Assembly (NCBI GenBank): GCA_027854065.1
Contig: JAQGEF010000002.1
Coordinates: 248,001-312,000 of the forward strand
Length of the DNA stretch: 64,000 nt
Direction: 5' to 3'
DNA from: Polluticaenibacter yanchengensis
GTDB taxonomy: Bacteria > Bacteroidota > Bacteroidia > Chitinophagales > Chitinophagaceae
Position 1 is the stretch's first letter; every line of letters begins with the position of its first letter. Below, one piece after another: positions 9,740 through 18,417 of the stretch. Position numbers and translations under genes: made by a program. The notes under the pieces were generated by a model, which was not told where the DNA came from, did not search any database, and was given only the letters and a program-made list of their open reading frames with translations.

Positions 9740-9760
9740 ATAAAAAAGAAATATGGGATA

Positions 9761-9790
9761 TAAAAAAAGCAACCTCTCGGCTGCTTTTTT
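9761..9790 (-). terminator. Terminator of the M48 protease gene
   Basis: AAAAAAGCA (9763-9771) pairs with TGCTTTTTT (9782-9790) around a short loop with further CC/GG pairing. It lies 10 bases beyond the M48 stop codon and can work in both directions. Confidence 0.7.
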
Positions 9791-9799
9791 GGAATGATT

Positions 9800-10615
9800 T
9801 TATTTGATGCCCTTAGCTTGTTTATAAATAGTAATCGCATTTGGCATCAGGTTTTGCAACCTTTTAATGCGGGTGGATTCGGATGGGTGCGTACTTAAAA
9901 ACTCACTTGTACCACCACCAAGAGCAGCCATGCGTTGCCACAAAGGAATCGCAGCTTCCGGGTTATACCCCGCCATGCTGGAATACGCCAAGCCCAGTTC
10001 ATCGGCTTCCAATTCGTTGTTGCGGCTATAAGGCAGCATAAATCCAACATTCGAACCGATGCCGTAAATGTTCATGATCGCGTTTTGTGTTTGCGCGTTT
10101 TTATTAGCTACTGCCACACCTACCACAGCACCGCCTACCTGTTGCAGAATAGCCTGGCTGGCACGCTCTTTACCATGTTCTGCAATAGCGTGGGCTATTT
10201 CATGGCCCATTACTACCGCCAGTGCATCTTCATTTTGAGTAACCGGCAATATACCCGTGTATACTACAATTTTACCGCCGGGCATACACCAGGCATTCAC
10301 CTGGTTACTGTTTACAAGATTGTATTCCCATTTGTAACCGTCTAATACGCTGGATTTGCCCTGTTGCGCATAATATTTAGTCACAGCATTGGCAATATTG
10401 GCACCGATACGCTTCACCATTTCGGCCTGCGCTCCCGTGCGGATTACCTTACTGGTATCTATATAACTTTTATATTCTGCGGCAGCGGCAGACATCATTT
10501 CAGACGAACTCACAAGACTTAACTGCTTGCGGCCGGTAATAGAGTTGGTTTTACAGGCATAGAATGCAGCGCTTAAAGTAGCTGCGGCAACAATTGAAAA
10601 TAGTATTTTTTTCAT
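9800..10615 (-). CDS. M48-family zinc metalloprotease, lipoprotein
   Basis: The 271-aa product begins with a lipoprotein signal (hydrophobic 4-18, AFYAC with Cys 21), so it should be anchored in the envelope facing the periplasm. The gluzincin motif HEIAH is at 138-142 (H138, E139, H142), and a third ligand is likely the first Glu of NELEADELG, about residue 203. The family (LoiP/BepA/Oma1-like) degrades misfolded envelope proteins. I chose the ATG at 10615 because it starts the signal peptide; the open frame extends 37 codons further upstream into the plsY end. It follows plsY by 73 bases. Confidence 0.9.
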   Translation of the reverse strand: MKKILFSIVAAATLSAAFYACKTNSITGRKQLSLVSSSEMMSAAAAEYKSYIDTSKVIRTGAQAEMVKRIGANIANAVTKYYAQQGKSSVLDGYKWEYNLVNSNQVNAWCMPGGKIVVYTGILPVTQNEDALAVVMGHEIAHAIAEHGKERASQAILQQVGGAVVGVAVANKNAQTQNAIMNIYGIGSNVGFMLPYSRNNELEADELGLAYSSMAGYNPEAAIPLWQRMAALGGGTSEFLSTHPSESTRIKRLQNLMPNAITIYKQAKGIK

Positions 10616-10688
10616 ACAACGAAATGATAGTATAATTAGTTTGTTTTCGACTCTAAAAGTGAAAGCAAAGTTTAAAGAACCTCTTTTT

Positions 10689-11345
10689 TTAAAATTGGTT
10701 GCTTTTGCGCTCTTTTCGTCTATCACGGTATTTTAAAATGCGGGCTTTACTTTCGTTGCCTTGTAATAAACGGTTGATATTTTTTTGATGGGTCAGTACA
10801 ATTAAAAAAGCGATGGCACACGCAAAAATTCTGTAGGAATGCTCCGGTTCATTGAAAATCCATAAAATTAATATAGGAAATGCAATACCTGCCAGCATAG
10901 AACTGAGCGATACAAACCTGGTTAAGAACAAGACCAACAAAAAAATTAAAGCCACAAAAAGAGCTACCATCGGCTGTATTGCCAAAACCATTCCAAAAAC
11001 CGTAGCAACACCTTTCCCACCTTTAAAATTGGCCCAGATAGGGAAAATATGACCAATAACGGCTGCCAGGCCTAAACCAATCATGAAATTGACATGTTCG
11101 TATTGGCTATCCACATAATAAGGTAAGAGTAAATATAAAAATGAAGCAAGCACCCCTTTCAGCATATCTACAGCCATAACGAAGGTGCCCCACTGAACGC
11201 CTAAAACTCTGAATGTATTAGTAGCGCCCGCGTTACCACTACCATAATTTCTTATATCTACACCAAAAAATATTTTACTTACCCAAATAGCAGTGGGAAG
11301 TGAGCCTATCAGATAAGCCAATATGATTAAAGCAAATTCTTGCAT
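10689..11345 (-). CDS. plsY: Glycerol-3-phosphate acyltransferase PlsY
   Basis: PlsY transfers an acyl group from acyl phosphate to glycerol-3-phosphate, the first step of phospholipid synthesis, in the inner membrane. The 218-aa protein has five or more hydrophobic segments. Two family motifs are present: GSGNAGATN at 35-43 and the phosphate-binding GGKGVAT further along. The C-terminal tail is basic (YRDRRKERKSNQF), slightly longer than in short homologues. It is followed on the same strand by the M48 protease gene. A well-formed promoter lies upstream. Confidence 0.95.
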   Translation of the reverse strand: MQEFALIILAYLIGSLPTAIWVSKIFFGVDIRNYGSGNAGATNTFRVLGVQWGTFVMAVDMLKGVLASFLYLLLPYYVDSQYEHVNFMIGLGLAAVIGHIFPIWANFKGGKGVATVFGMVLAIQPMVALFVALIFLLVLFLTRFVSLSSMLAGIAFPILILWIFNEPEHSYRIFACAIAFLIVLTHQKNINRLLQGNESKARILKYRDRRKERKSNQF

Positions 11346-11373
11346 CCGGTTTCTATAATTATTTTCAGAGCCT

Positions 11374-11408
11374 CAAATATAACGCATTCGGCGTTAATTA
11401 CATTCAAA
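11374..11408 (-). promoter_or_regulatory. Promoter of plsY
   Basis: On the minus strand a -33 TTTG (11405-11408) is followed after 23 bases by a -7 TATATTTG (11374-11381). This is the Bacteroidota sigma-70 pattern, 28 bases before the plsY ATG. Confidence 0.55.
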
Positions 11409-11433
11409 CACCAGGAATATTAGCCCCCGGCGC

Positions 11434-12261
11434 TTAAGATGTTTTATTAAATAAGATGGCGATCCAGCCGTTTTTTTCATTCAGCTGCACTTTTTCATAA
11501 CCGTTTTTAGCAGCCGCATGTAAAATGTCTTTTTCATCTTCTATCAATAAACCGCTCAGTATAAGTTGATTGCCTCCTGTTTGCAAATGACTTAAATGTT
11601 GCATAAACTGTAACAGGATATGTTTATTGATATTAGCAATGATAATATCAAATTGTCCTTCTTCCGGCGGAGCGTCAGCCAGTAAAACCTCCACATTTTT
11701 GCTGTTGTTCGCTTCAATGTTCTCAGTAGCGTTTTCAATACACCATGGGTCATAATCAGCCGCTAAAACATACCTGGCACCAAATTTTTCCGCCAGTATC
11801 CCTAAAATGCCCGTGCCGGTGCCAAAATCATACACCGTTTTGTCATTAAAATCTATCAGGCGCATTAATTGGATCACGCAGTAAGTGGTACCGTGATGAC
11901 CCGTGCCAAAACTCATTTTCGGAGTTATAATTACTTCGTATTCAACATCTTTATTCGGCGGGTGAAATTCCGCTCTTATCGCTACAATATCATCTACAAT
12001 AATAGGGTCGAAACTGCTTTCCCAGATGGCATTCCAGTTTTCGTTTTCTACAACCAGTTTTGTATAGGGAATACTCAACTCCTCCAATGCAGTATCGGCA
12101 GCTTCTTCCATTACCTGGCTTTGTACACCCGCCGCTACCAGGTATTCCTCCTGCTCTTCAAAAGCGTCAAATCCCAGTTCTGCCAGTACAGCCAGTGCAA
12201 TGTCCAGCGAAATTTTTTCTGCAGGGCCAATCGTATATTTCCAGTAAACTTGTTCCAACAT
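11434..12261 (-). CDS. prmA: Ribosomal protein L11 methyltransferase
   Basis: PrmA trimethylates ribosomal protein L11 with S-adenosylmethionine. The 275-aa protein has the N-terminal substrate-recognition domain and a Rossmann methyltransferase domain. The family motif MSFGTGHHGTT is at 116-126, and the SAM-binding loop DFGTGTG is at 145-151. IIANINKHI resembles the NPPY-like motif IVANI of PrmA. It ends 89 bases before plsY starts and probably has its own transcript. Confidence 0.95.
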   Translation of the reverse strand: MLEQVYWKYTIGPAEKISLDIALAVLAELGFDAFEEQEEYLVAAGVQSQVMEEAADTALEELSIPYTKLVVENENWNAIWESSFDPIIVDDIVAIRAEFHPPNKDVEYEVIITPKMSFGTGHHGTTYCVIQLMRLIDFNDKTVYDFGTGTGILGILAEKFGARYVLAADYDPWCIENATENIEANNSKNVEVLLADAPPEEGQFDIIIANINKHILLQFMQHLSHLQTGGNQLILSGLLIEDEKDILHAAAKNGYEKVQLNEKNGWIAILFNKTS

Positions 12262-12341
12262 AAATAATATGTAGCTAAAGATTATTAAATGATTTTTGAA
12301 CTTAATTGCAGGTAAAAAATAAAAAATGCCTTTTCATTTAT

Positions 12342-12349
12342 TACTTTTG
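12342..12349 (+). promoter_or_regulatory. Candidate -7 box for the bifunctional nuclease/ispE unit
   Basis: TACTTTTG fits TAnnTTTG and ends 33 bases before the ATG at 12383. No TTTG -33 element is clear. Confidence 0.4.
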
Positions 12350-12382
12350 CAATATTAAATCATTTAGGCTTAGGATATCTGC

Positions 12383-12991
12383 ATGAAAAAAATAGCACTC
12401 GAAATTGTAGCGTTATCACATAGTATTACTCAGTCGCATTCATACGCTGTAGTTTTAGGTGAGGTAGATGGAACCAGGAGATTGCCGATTGTTATAGGTA
12501 GTTTTGAAGCACAGGCAATAGCCGTCGCATTAGAGAGGATGGTGCCAAGCAGGCCGTTAACACATGACCTGATGAAGAATATCATGACAGATTCCGGTAT
12601 TCTGTTGCACGAGATTATTATCAATCATTTACAGGAAGGCGTTTTTTACTCCAAGTTAATCTGCTCCAACACTAATAACGATATTATAGAAGTAGATAGC
12701 AGGACCAGCGATGCGTTGGCACTGGCAGTAAGGTTCGGATGTCCCATATATACCTACGGAACAATACTGGATGATGCCGGTATTTTAATTAAAGAAGAGA
12801 AATCCTCTTCCAGGAGAAAATCACGTTCATCCAAACCACTGGAGGAAACCATCGGGGAATCACCAAATAATGATTTAAAAACCTTGACCCTTCAGGAATT
12901 ACAAATCCTACTGGATGATGCGGTTAGCCAGGAAGATTATATTAAGGCAAGAGATATCAAAAAAGAAATAGACGAAAGAACTAAAAAATGA
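12383..12991 (+). CDS. Bifunctional nuclease family protein (DUF151 with UVR motif)
   Basis: The N-terminal 135 residues are the DUF151/BFN domain: RLPIVIGSFEAQAIAVALE, SRPLTHDLM and the SRTSDALALAVRFGCPIY block are all recognisable. A Ser/Arg/Lys-rich linker (about 140-165) leads to a C-terminal UVR motif (LQELQILLDDAVSQEDYIKARDIKKEI), a helical hairpin also found in UvrB and UvrC. Plant BFN homologues have RNase and DNase activity; bacterial members are poorly characterised. The stop overlaps the ispE start by four bases (ATGA), so the two genes are translationally coupled. Confidence 0.9.
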   Translation: MKKIALEIVALSHSITQSHSYAVVLGEVDGTRRLPIVIGSFEAQAIAVALERMVPSRPLTHDLMKNIMTDSGILLHEIIINHLQEGVFYSKLICSNTNNDIIEVDSRTSDALALAVRFGCPIYTYGTILDDAGILIKEEKSSSRRKSRSSKPLEETIGESPNNDLKTLTLQELQILLDDAVSQEDYIKARDIKKEIDERTKK

Positions 12992-13842
12992 TAGATTTTC
13001 CACATTGTAAAATAAACTTAGGTTTAAACATTACGGAAAAAAGAAAGGATGGTTTTCATAATTTGGAAACCATTTTTGTTCCTGTACCTGTAAGAGATGT
13101 GCTGGAAATAGTGGTACAACAGGATTATCATACAGATATACCTGTTATTTTCACCAGTTCCGGCATCAGTATTCCCGGCACCACAGAAAATAACCTCTGT
13201 GTAAAAGCATGGCATCTTTTAAAGCAGGACTACCCCGATAAAATAAAACCCGTAGCCATCCATTTAATTAAGCATATCCCCATTGGTGCAGGCCTGGGTG
13301 GAGGAAGCAGTAATGGTGCATTTGCATTAAAAATACTCAATAAGCTCTTTTTTCTCAATCTGTCCCGGCAGCAATTAATCCATTACGCCCTCGTGCTGGG
13401 TAGCGATTGCCCCTTTTTTATATACGATACACCCTGTTATGCCACCGGCAGAGGAGAACATTTAACACCACTAAATCTGAACCTGGCCCATTATCACTTA
13501 TTGATTGTAAATCCCGGCATTCATATCAATACAGGATTAGCATTCAAAGCCATCACTCCCAAACCAGGCCCGGGAAATTTATTTAAAGTGCCCGAACTGC
13601 CGTTAAGCCGGTGGCAGCAGGTACTGGTAAACGATTTTCAGCAACCTGTGTCCGCAGAATATCCCGTCATTGCCGCATTAATCGCAGAATTGCAGAGTGC
13701 CGGAGCCGGTTATGCCGCCATGAGCGGAACAGGAAGTACTGTGTTCGGCATCTTCGAAAACAAACAAAGCCTCGAAGAGACCCGGGCCAAAATACAGCAA
13801 GCAAACCCGGCATTTTATACCAGGGCAGTAGCATTGCAGTAA
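12988..13842 (+). CDS. ispE: 4-diphosphocytidyl-2-C-methyl-D-erythritol kinase
   Basis: IspE phosphorylates CDP-methylerythritol with ATP in the MEP pathway of isoprenoid synthesis. The 284-aa protein is a GHMP kinase: the phosphate-binding loop PIGAGLGGGSSNGAF is at 98-112, an N-terminal CKINLGLNI motif is present, LGSDCPFF carries the catalytic Asp, and the C-terminal MSGTGSTVFGIF is the third GHMP motif. It overlaps the bifunctional nuclease gene by four bases and is followed 11 bases later by a repeat A copy. Confidence 0.96.
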   Translation: MIDFPHCKINLGLNITEKRKDGFHNLETIFVPVPVRDVLEIVVQQDYHTDIPVIFTSSGISIPGTTENNLCVKAWHLLKQDYPDKIKPVAIHLIKHIPIGAGLGGGSSNGAFALKILNKLFFLNLSRQQLIHYALVLGSDCPFFIYDTPCYATGRGEHLTPLNLNLAHYHLLIVNPGIHINTGLAFKAITPKPGPGNLFKVPELPLSRWQQVLVNDFQQPVSAEYPVIAALIAELQSAGAGYAAMSGTGSTVFGIFENKQSLEETRAKIQQANPAFYTRAVALQ

Positions 13843-13853
13843 TATTTTTTGTT

Positions 13854-13992
13854 GGGGCTGTCGGCATTTCATCTTTTCCAAACAGTCGTTCGGGCTACTT
13901 TGGGGTGCCGTACTCGCCATCATACCCCCTGCTTCTTTAGTGGTTGAGGGCTCGTACCAGGCGCAGAGGCGCCTGCCCACGTATCCCGCAGC
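13854..13992 (+). repeat. Dispersed repeat family A, copy 4 (3' of ispE)
   Basis: It starts GGGGCTGTCGGC 12 bases past the ispE stop, has CGGGCTACTTTGGGGTGCCG and GGCTCGTACCAGGCG blocks, and ends CACGTATCCCGCAGC. This is a diverged copy. The rest of the gap (13993-14318) is AT-rich, with no gene or clear signal seen. Confidence 0.7.
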
Positions 13993-14318
13993 TTTTCAGC
14001 AGTTGAATAACTATTTGACATTAACATATTTTGCCTCTCGTTTAAATTGATTTTTTAAAAGATATCTGTAACCATCTGCCTGTCATATAAGCATCATCTA
14101 CAGGCCTTTATTAATAATTGTTTTGTTCGTCAGTACTTTCAAAATCCAAAAACGCACGCTGAGTTAAATAATTGGAGCGTACAGGCTTAGACATCATGCC
14201 CGGCATTTCATAAACTCATACACGCTTTTTACCGTTTATCCCATTCATAAAATAGCATTAACAGTATTTTAGTATCTTCACTCGGCAAATAAATACTAAT
14301 TAAAACAACTGTGTATAA

Positions 14319-15245
14319 ATGCGTAATTTACTCGAAGTTCAAAATTTAGAAAAGCAATTCTCTTCGCAAAAAGCTGTTGACAATATCTCCTTCTCATTAG
14401 AAGAAGGCAGCATATTCGGTTTGCTCGGCCCCAACGGAGCAGGTAAAACCACCTTGATCCGGATGATTACCGGTATCTTTTACCCCGATAGTGGCAGCAT
14501 ACAATTTGACGGAAGACCTTTTAGTGCGGAGAACGATATCATCAATATCGGTTATATGCCCGAAGAGCGCGGCCTTTACAAAAAAATGAAAATTGGTGAA
14601 CATGCTTTATACCTCGCACAATTAAAAGGCTTAAGCCGTAGTGACGCCATGAAAGCCGTAAAAGAATGGTTCGAAAAATTAGAAATGCAATCCTGGTGGA
14701 ATAAAAAAGTAGAAGACCTCAGTAAAGGGATGAGCCAGAAATTACAATTTGTCACCACTGTTTTACACAGGCCAAAGCTCATTATCCTTGATGAGCCGTT
14801 TAGCGGATTAGATCCTGTAAATGCGAACCTCATAAAAGATGAAATATACGATTTAGCCAAAACCGGCAGTACCATCATCTTCAGTACACACAGAATGGAA
14901 CAGGTAGAAGAAATTTGCGACCATATTATTCTCGTAAACAAAGGACAAAAAATATTAGACGGCACTGTAAACAATATCAAACAGGAGTTTAAAGAGAATA
15001 TCTTTAAAGTAGGTGTAAATACCACAGCCCAGAACTTAATGACGCCTGACTTTACCGTAATCAAACACAACCCGGATAATTTACTTTTAAAATTAACCGA
15101 AGGGGTCAGCAATAACGATGTCTTAAAATTCTTTATTAATCAGGGATTGAGTATCAATTCCTTCAATGAAGTATTGCCAAGCCTCAACCAGATATTCATT
15201 AAACTGGTAAATGATACACCACAGGCACGTCAGTTTACAGCTTAA
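14319..15245 (+). CDS. ABC transporter ATP-binding protein (NatA-like)
   Basis: The 308-aa protein has a complete ABC ATPase domain: Walker A GPNGAGKTT (37-45), signature LSKGM (134-138), Walker B LIILDEP (154-160) and the switch His H191. The roughly 90-residue C-terminal extension matches the DUF4162 type found on NatA-like exporters. The permease gene follows after 41 bases, and the two should form one inner-membrane exporter. The substrate is not determined; NatAB of Bacillus exports Na+, but many relatives do not. Confidence 0.93.
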   Translation: MRNLLEVQNLEKQFSSQKAVDNISFSLEEGSIFGLLGPNGAGKTTLIRMITGIFYPDSGSIQFDGRPFSAENDIINIGYMPEERGLYKKMKIGEHALYLAQLKGLSRSDAMKAVKEWFEKLEMQSWWNKKVEDLSKGMSQKLQFVTTVLHRPKLIILDEPFSGLDPVNANLIKDEIYDLAKTGSTIIFSTHRMEQVEEICDHIILVNKGQKILDGTVNNIKQEFKENIFKVGVNTTAQNLMTPDFTVIKHNPDNLLLKLTEGVSNNDVLKFFINQGLSINSFNEVLPSLNQIFIKLVNDTPQARQFTA

Positions 15246-15286
15246 TTATACTATAGAAACATTATTTAATATAAAAATATTACACA

Positions 15287-16615
15287 GTGAGTAAAACCTG
15301 GATTATTATAAAAAGAGAGTACACCTCCAGAGTAGCAAAAAAATCCTTTTTGCTATCCACCTTCCTGACCCCGATATTATTTGTAGGCCTGATTTTTGGC
15401 GTTGTTTATTTAACCGCTACTTCCAGCTCAGAAGAAAAAGTAGCCGTTGATAACAAAGAAAGCTATTTAAAAGAGTACCTCGTAAAAAAGAGAAATATCA
15501 GTTATGAGTTTGTCAATAATGCCGACACCACATTATTAAGTAAAGGATATACCGCGGTTTTATTAGCACCTAATACCGGTATTAACCAGACAAAATCTTA
15601 CCAGGTTTACTCTCAGAAAAGTAAAGGCAAAGAATTAACCGGTACGATCGAAAACCAGATAAATGATGCCATTAATGCAAAAATGGTAATGGATGTTGCT
15701 AATCTTAATAAAGCACAATACGATTCATTAGTAAAAAATGCACCATCATCAAAAGTAGAAAATACCGTTTTCAGCGAAGCGGAAAAAGCTAAAAAAGGCA
15801 ATTTCGAAACAGCTTCTATGATAGGTTATGTAGTCTCGTTTATTATTTATTTCTCATTATTTATGTATGGTGCTGCCGTAATGCGTGGTGTAATGGAAGA
15901 AAAGACTAACCGTATTGCCGAAGTAATGGTAAGTAGTGTAAAACCGTTCCAGTTGATGATGGGTAAAATTGTTGGGATTGGTGCTGTTGGTTTGACGCAG
16001 TTTATCATGTGGATTGTTCTCTTTGTAGGGCTTAGCACCATCGCAAGCAACCTGATGCCGGTGGACCCGGCATCCATGCAGGATGCCGCTGCCGCCATGC
16101 AGCCCGGTATGTCTGCAGTAGCTGCGGAAGCTAGCCAGAATAAAGCCGCTATGATCCTTAATACAGTATCCACTTCTGTTAACTGGCCATTAATTATCGG
16201 TTGTTTTATTTTCTATTATATCGGCGGTTATTTATTCTATGCCGCATTATTCGCTGCGGTGGGCAGTGCTGTCAATGAAGATCCCCAGGATGCACAAAGT
16301 TTAATGATGCCCATTACCATTCCCATCATCCTTTCAATGGTAATAATGATCAATGCCATCCGCCAGCCCGAAAGCGCCTTAGCCATCTGGGGAAGCATGA
16401 TCCCGTTCTCCTCACCAATCATCATGATGGCCCGTTTACCATTCGGTTCCACAATTGTTCCATGGTGGCAGTTAGGATTATCAATGTTAATCTTAATTTT
16501 AGGCTTTATTGCCACCATCTGGTTAAGCGCCAAAATTTATCGTACCGGTATCTTATTGTACGGTAAAAAAGTAACGTTGAAAGAACTCGCCAAATGGGCA
16601 TTCAGAAAAAATTAA
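15287..16615 (+). CDS. ABC transporter permease (ABC-2/NatB-like)
   Basis: The 442-aa protein starts at a GTG with no nearby ATG alternative. Its N-terminus, with a hydrophobic helix at about 21-44, leads into a large extracytoplasmic region (about 50-180). Five or six more transmembrane helices follow in the second half, including MEEKTNRIAEVMVSSVKPFQLMMGKI, the conserved cytoplasmic motif of ABC-2 permeases. This is the NatB topology. The partner ATPase is encoded directly upstream, and a small cytoplasmic protein starts four bases after the stop. Confidence 0.92.
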   Translation: MSKTWIIIKREYTSRVAKKSFLLSTFLTPILFVGLIFGVVYLTATSSSEEKVAVDNKESYLKEYLVKKRNISYEFVNNADTTLLSKGYTAVLLAPNTGINQTKSYQVYSQKSKGKELTGTIENQINDAINAKMVMDVANLNKAQYDSLVKNAPSSKVENTVFSEAEKAKKGNFETASMIGYVVSFIIYFSLFMYGAAVMRGVMEEKTNRIAEVMVSSVKPFQLMMGKIVGIGAVGLTQFIMWIVLFVGLSTIASNLMPVDPASMQDAAAAMQPGMSAVAAEASQNKAAMILNTVSTSVNWPLIIGCFIFYYIGGYLFYAALFAAVGSAVNEDPQDAQSLMMPITIPIILSMVIMINAIRQPESALAIWGSMIPFSSPIIMMARLPFGSTIVPWWQLGLSMLILILGFIATIWLSAKIYRTGILLYGKKVTLKELAKWAFRKN

Positions 16616-16619
16616 TAAA

Positions 16620-17108
16620 ATGGAACAGGAAGTAACCGCACAGGAATTAAAAGAAAATGCAAAATGGATCTCGGATAAGTTTTCAACCAACGATTTCAAA
16701 TTTAAATATGAACTCACCGATTTTAACCATATCGATCAGTTGATAGATAATTTTCACAGCCAGGTCAATCAACTCGATGAAGCAACCAGGACAACCAAAA
16801 GCATGAATTTAACCGTATTAATAGGGTCCTATCTTGGAGAAGCCATTTTAAATAAATATACAGATGCAGCCTGGGTAATAGAAGACACTTCCCCTTCAAA
16901 AATTGGCTCCATTTATATCAGGTTAGATCAGGATGTAAAAACCTGGCCATTTGCCAAAGCCTATAAACGCATAGTAGATAAAACAGAAGAACGTTTTACC
17001 CACTACGCCGAAGAAGTTTTCGGGCAAATAAAAGCCATCCATGAAGCCAGAATAGCCGCCGAAAAAGAAAAGGCAAAGCCCTTCTGGAAGTTTTGGGAAA
17101 AGAAATAA
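16620..17108 (+). CDS. Conserved hypothetical cytoplasmic protein in the ABC exporter operon
   Basis: The 162 residues contain no signal peptide or membrane segment and are mostly helical. Notable segments are LTVLIGSYLGEAILNKY (about 65-81), AAWVIED and SIYIRLDQDVKTWPFAKAYKRIVD. The C-terminus is Lys/Trp-rich (AKPFWKFWEKK). The family is not recognised. It starts four bases after the permease stop and is followed by a strong terminator, so it is the last gene of a three-gene operon and may act with the transporter. Confidence 0.72.
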   Translation: MEQEVTAQELKENAKWISDKFSTNDFKFKYELTDFNHIDQLIDNFHSQVNQLDEATRTTKSMNLTVLIGSYLGEAILNKYTDAAWVIEDTSPSKIGSIYIRLDQDVKTWPFAKAYKRIVDKTEERFTHYAEEVFGQIKAIHEARIAAEKEKAKPFWKFWEKK

Positions 17109-17130
17109 CAGTGCTTTATCACACTAAAGC

Positions 17131-17166
17131 AAAAGGCCACCGCTTTAAAAAGCAGGTGGCCTTTGT
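17131..17166 (+). terminator. Terminator of the ABC exporter operon
   Basis: AAAGGCCACC (17132-17141) pairs with GGTGGCCTTT (17155-17164), with an inner GCTT/AAGC stem. It lies 23 bases after the last stop. Confidence 0.85.
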
Positions 17167-17626
17167 ATGCCCAATAAATCCCCGGAGTCACAAAGTTCAG
17201 ATACACAGATAAACACAAAGACATTCAAACAATCAGCATCCGTCAGGGTAGTATTATTCAGCGCCATCAGCACAAAACCATTCAATTAATATAAGGAGAT
17301 CCTTATTTGCTCAGAACCATACAATCCCAATACCCACTTATAAACAAATAATAACATCCAAAACTCACATAACGCAATTCAAAGCTGCAGAGCAGCCACA
17401 TATTTTTAGCAATTTCCGATATATAAAATGTAAAATTGCCGCAGCGCAGCAACACATTATTACATTGAAATAGGAAAATAACCCTTAGTTGAAAGAATTC
17501 ATTAACCATTCTGCAATGCACATCTTTAGCTTTCAGTATTTTGCTGAATATATCACATTCACTTAGAATACTATTTCAGTCAATACATACGCTAAAATAA
17601 ACCTTAGTAGCGTATATATAATTTTA
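17167..17626 (+). other. Gene-free stretch with a relic of a dispersed repeat
   Basis: No gene is supported. ATTATTCAGCGCCATCAGC near 17251 and ATAAACAAATAATAACATCC near 17341 match the repeated unit found twice at 62081-62220 and 62705-62846, so this is a third, decayed copy with an insertion of about 60 bases. The minus-strand open frame across it is a by-product of that repeat. Confidence 0.55.
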
Positions 17627-18180
17627 GCGACAATCATTGTAATGTTCCTGGCTGCCATTATAATGTTTGTACATGCGGTTGTAATATTAGCGACTGCCAT
17701 TGTAATGTTGCTAACTGCCATTATAATGTTAACAGATGATATTGTAATGTTTCTAGCTGCTATTATAATGTTTGTACATTTTGTTGTAATATTAGTGACT
17801 GTCATTATAATGTTGCTAACTGATATTATAATGTTAATAGCTGCTATTGTAATGTTCTTAGCTGCCATTATAATGTTTGTACATTCGGTTGTAATATTAG
17901 TGACTGCCATTATAATGTTGCTAACTGCCATTGTAATGTTCCTGGCTGCCATTATAATGTTTGTACATGCCATTGTAATATTAATGACTGCTATTGTAAT
18001 ATTGATAACTGCTATTGTAATGTTAGTACCTGCTGCTATAATATTAGTGACTTTTATTATAATGTTGCTAACTGCCGTTAGAATGTTAGTAGCAGATATT
18101 GTAATATTAGTATCTGCTGTTGTAATGTTAGTACCTGCCATTATAATATTAATAGCTGCCATTTCAATGTTAGCAGCTGC
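17627..18180 (+). repeat. 21-bp minisatellite, about 26 units, open on both strands
   Basis: The core resembles AACTGCCATTATAATGTTG, repeated every 21 bases with mostly transition differences. Because 21 is a multiple of three, long open frames exist on both strands. The plus frame 17642-18184 gives the seven-residue pattern M-[FL]-[LV]-x-A-I-[IV]; the minus frame 18162-17563 gives N-I-[IT]-x-A-x-[TSR]. Units follow a higher-order order of four or five types: a FLAAI type, then FVH, then LxTAI types, with the series restarting near 17642, 17747, 17852 and 17936. Neither frame has a signal peptide or recognisable domain. I treat it as satellite DNA, not as a gene, but a repeat protein cannot be excluded. 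Confidence 0.8.
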
Positions 18181-18404
18181 ATAAATACAATATAGATTAA
18201 CTGGTGTTCAATAGAAATCCTCTAACCAGGCTGTTGCCGGATATAGAGTACTAGGTATAAGCCCAGCCAGGTACCCCTGGCAACGTAAGCCCGAAGAACC
18301 CCGAACAACCCCTTAAAAATATGCTGATAGACAACAACACCGTATAAATAAAATTTTACCCCCGGGCAGTTACAAATTCATTTCATTCCCTTTTTACAAA
18401 CTAT

Positions 18405-18412
18405 TATCTTTG
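18405..18412 (+). promoter_or_regulatory. -7 box of pheS, implying a leaderless mRNA
   Basis: TATCTTTG matches TAnnTTTG perfectly and ends five bases before the pheS ATG. Transcription starting the usual 5-8 bases downstream would begin at or next to the ATG. Confidence 0.5.
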
Positions 18413-18417
18413 CAGCC

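Noticed and set aside
9571..9840. 89-codon minus-strand reading frame downstream of the M48 protease
   Set aside because: It runs through the terminator and a repeat A copy and has low-complexity composition.
17563..18184. Protein-coding genes of 180-199 residues on either strand
   Set aside because: Both frames are open because the 21-bp unit is divisible by three and lacks stops. There is no signal peptide, no unique flanking domain and no promoter. A coding role is kept only as an open question.
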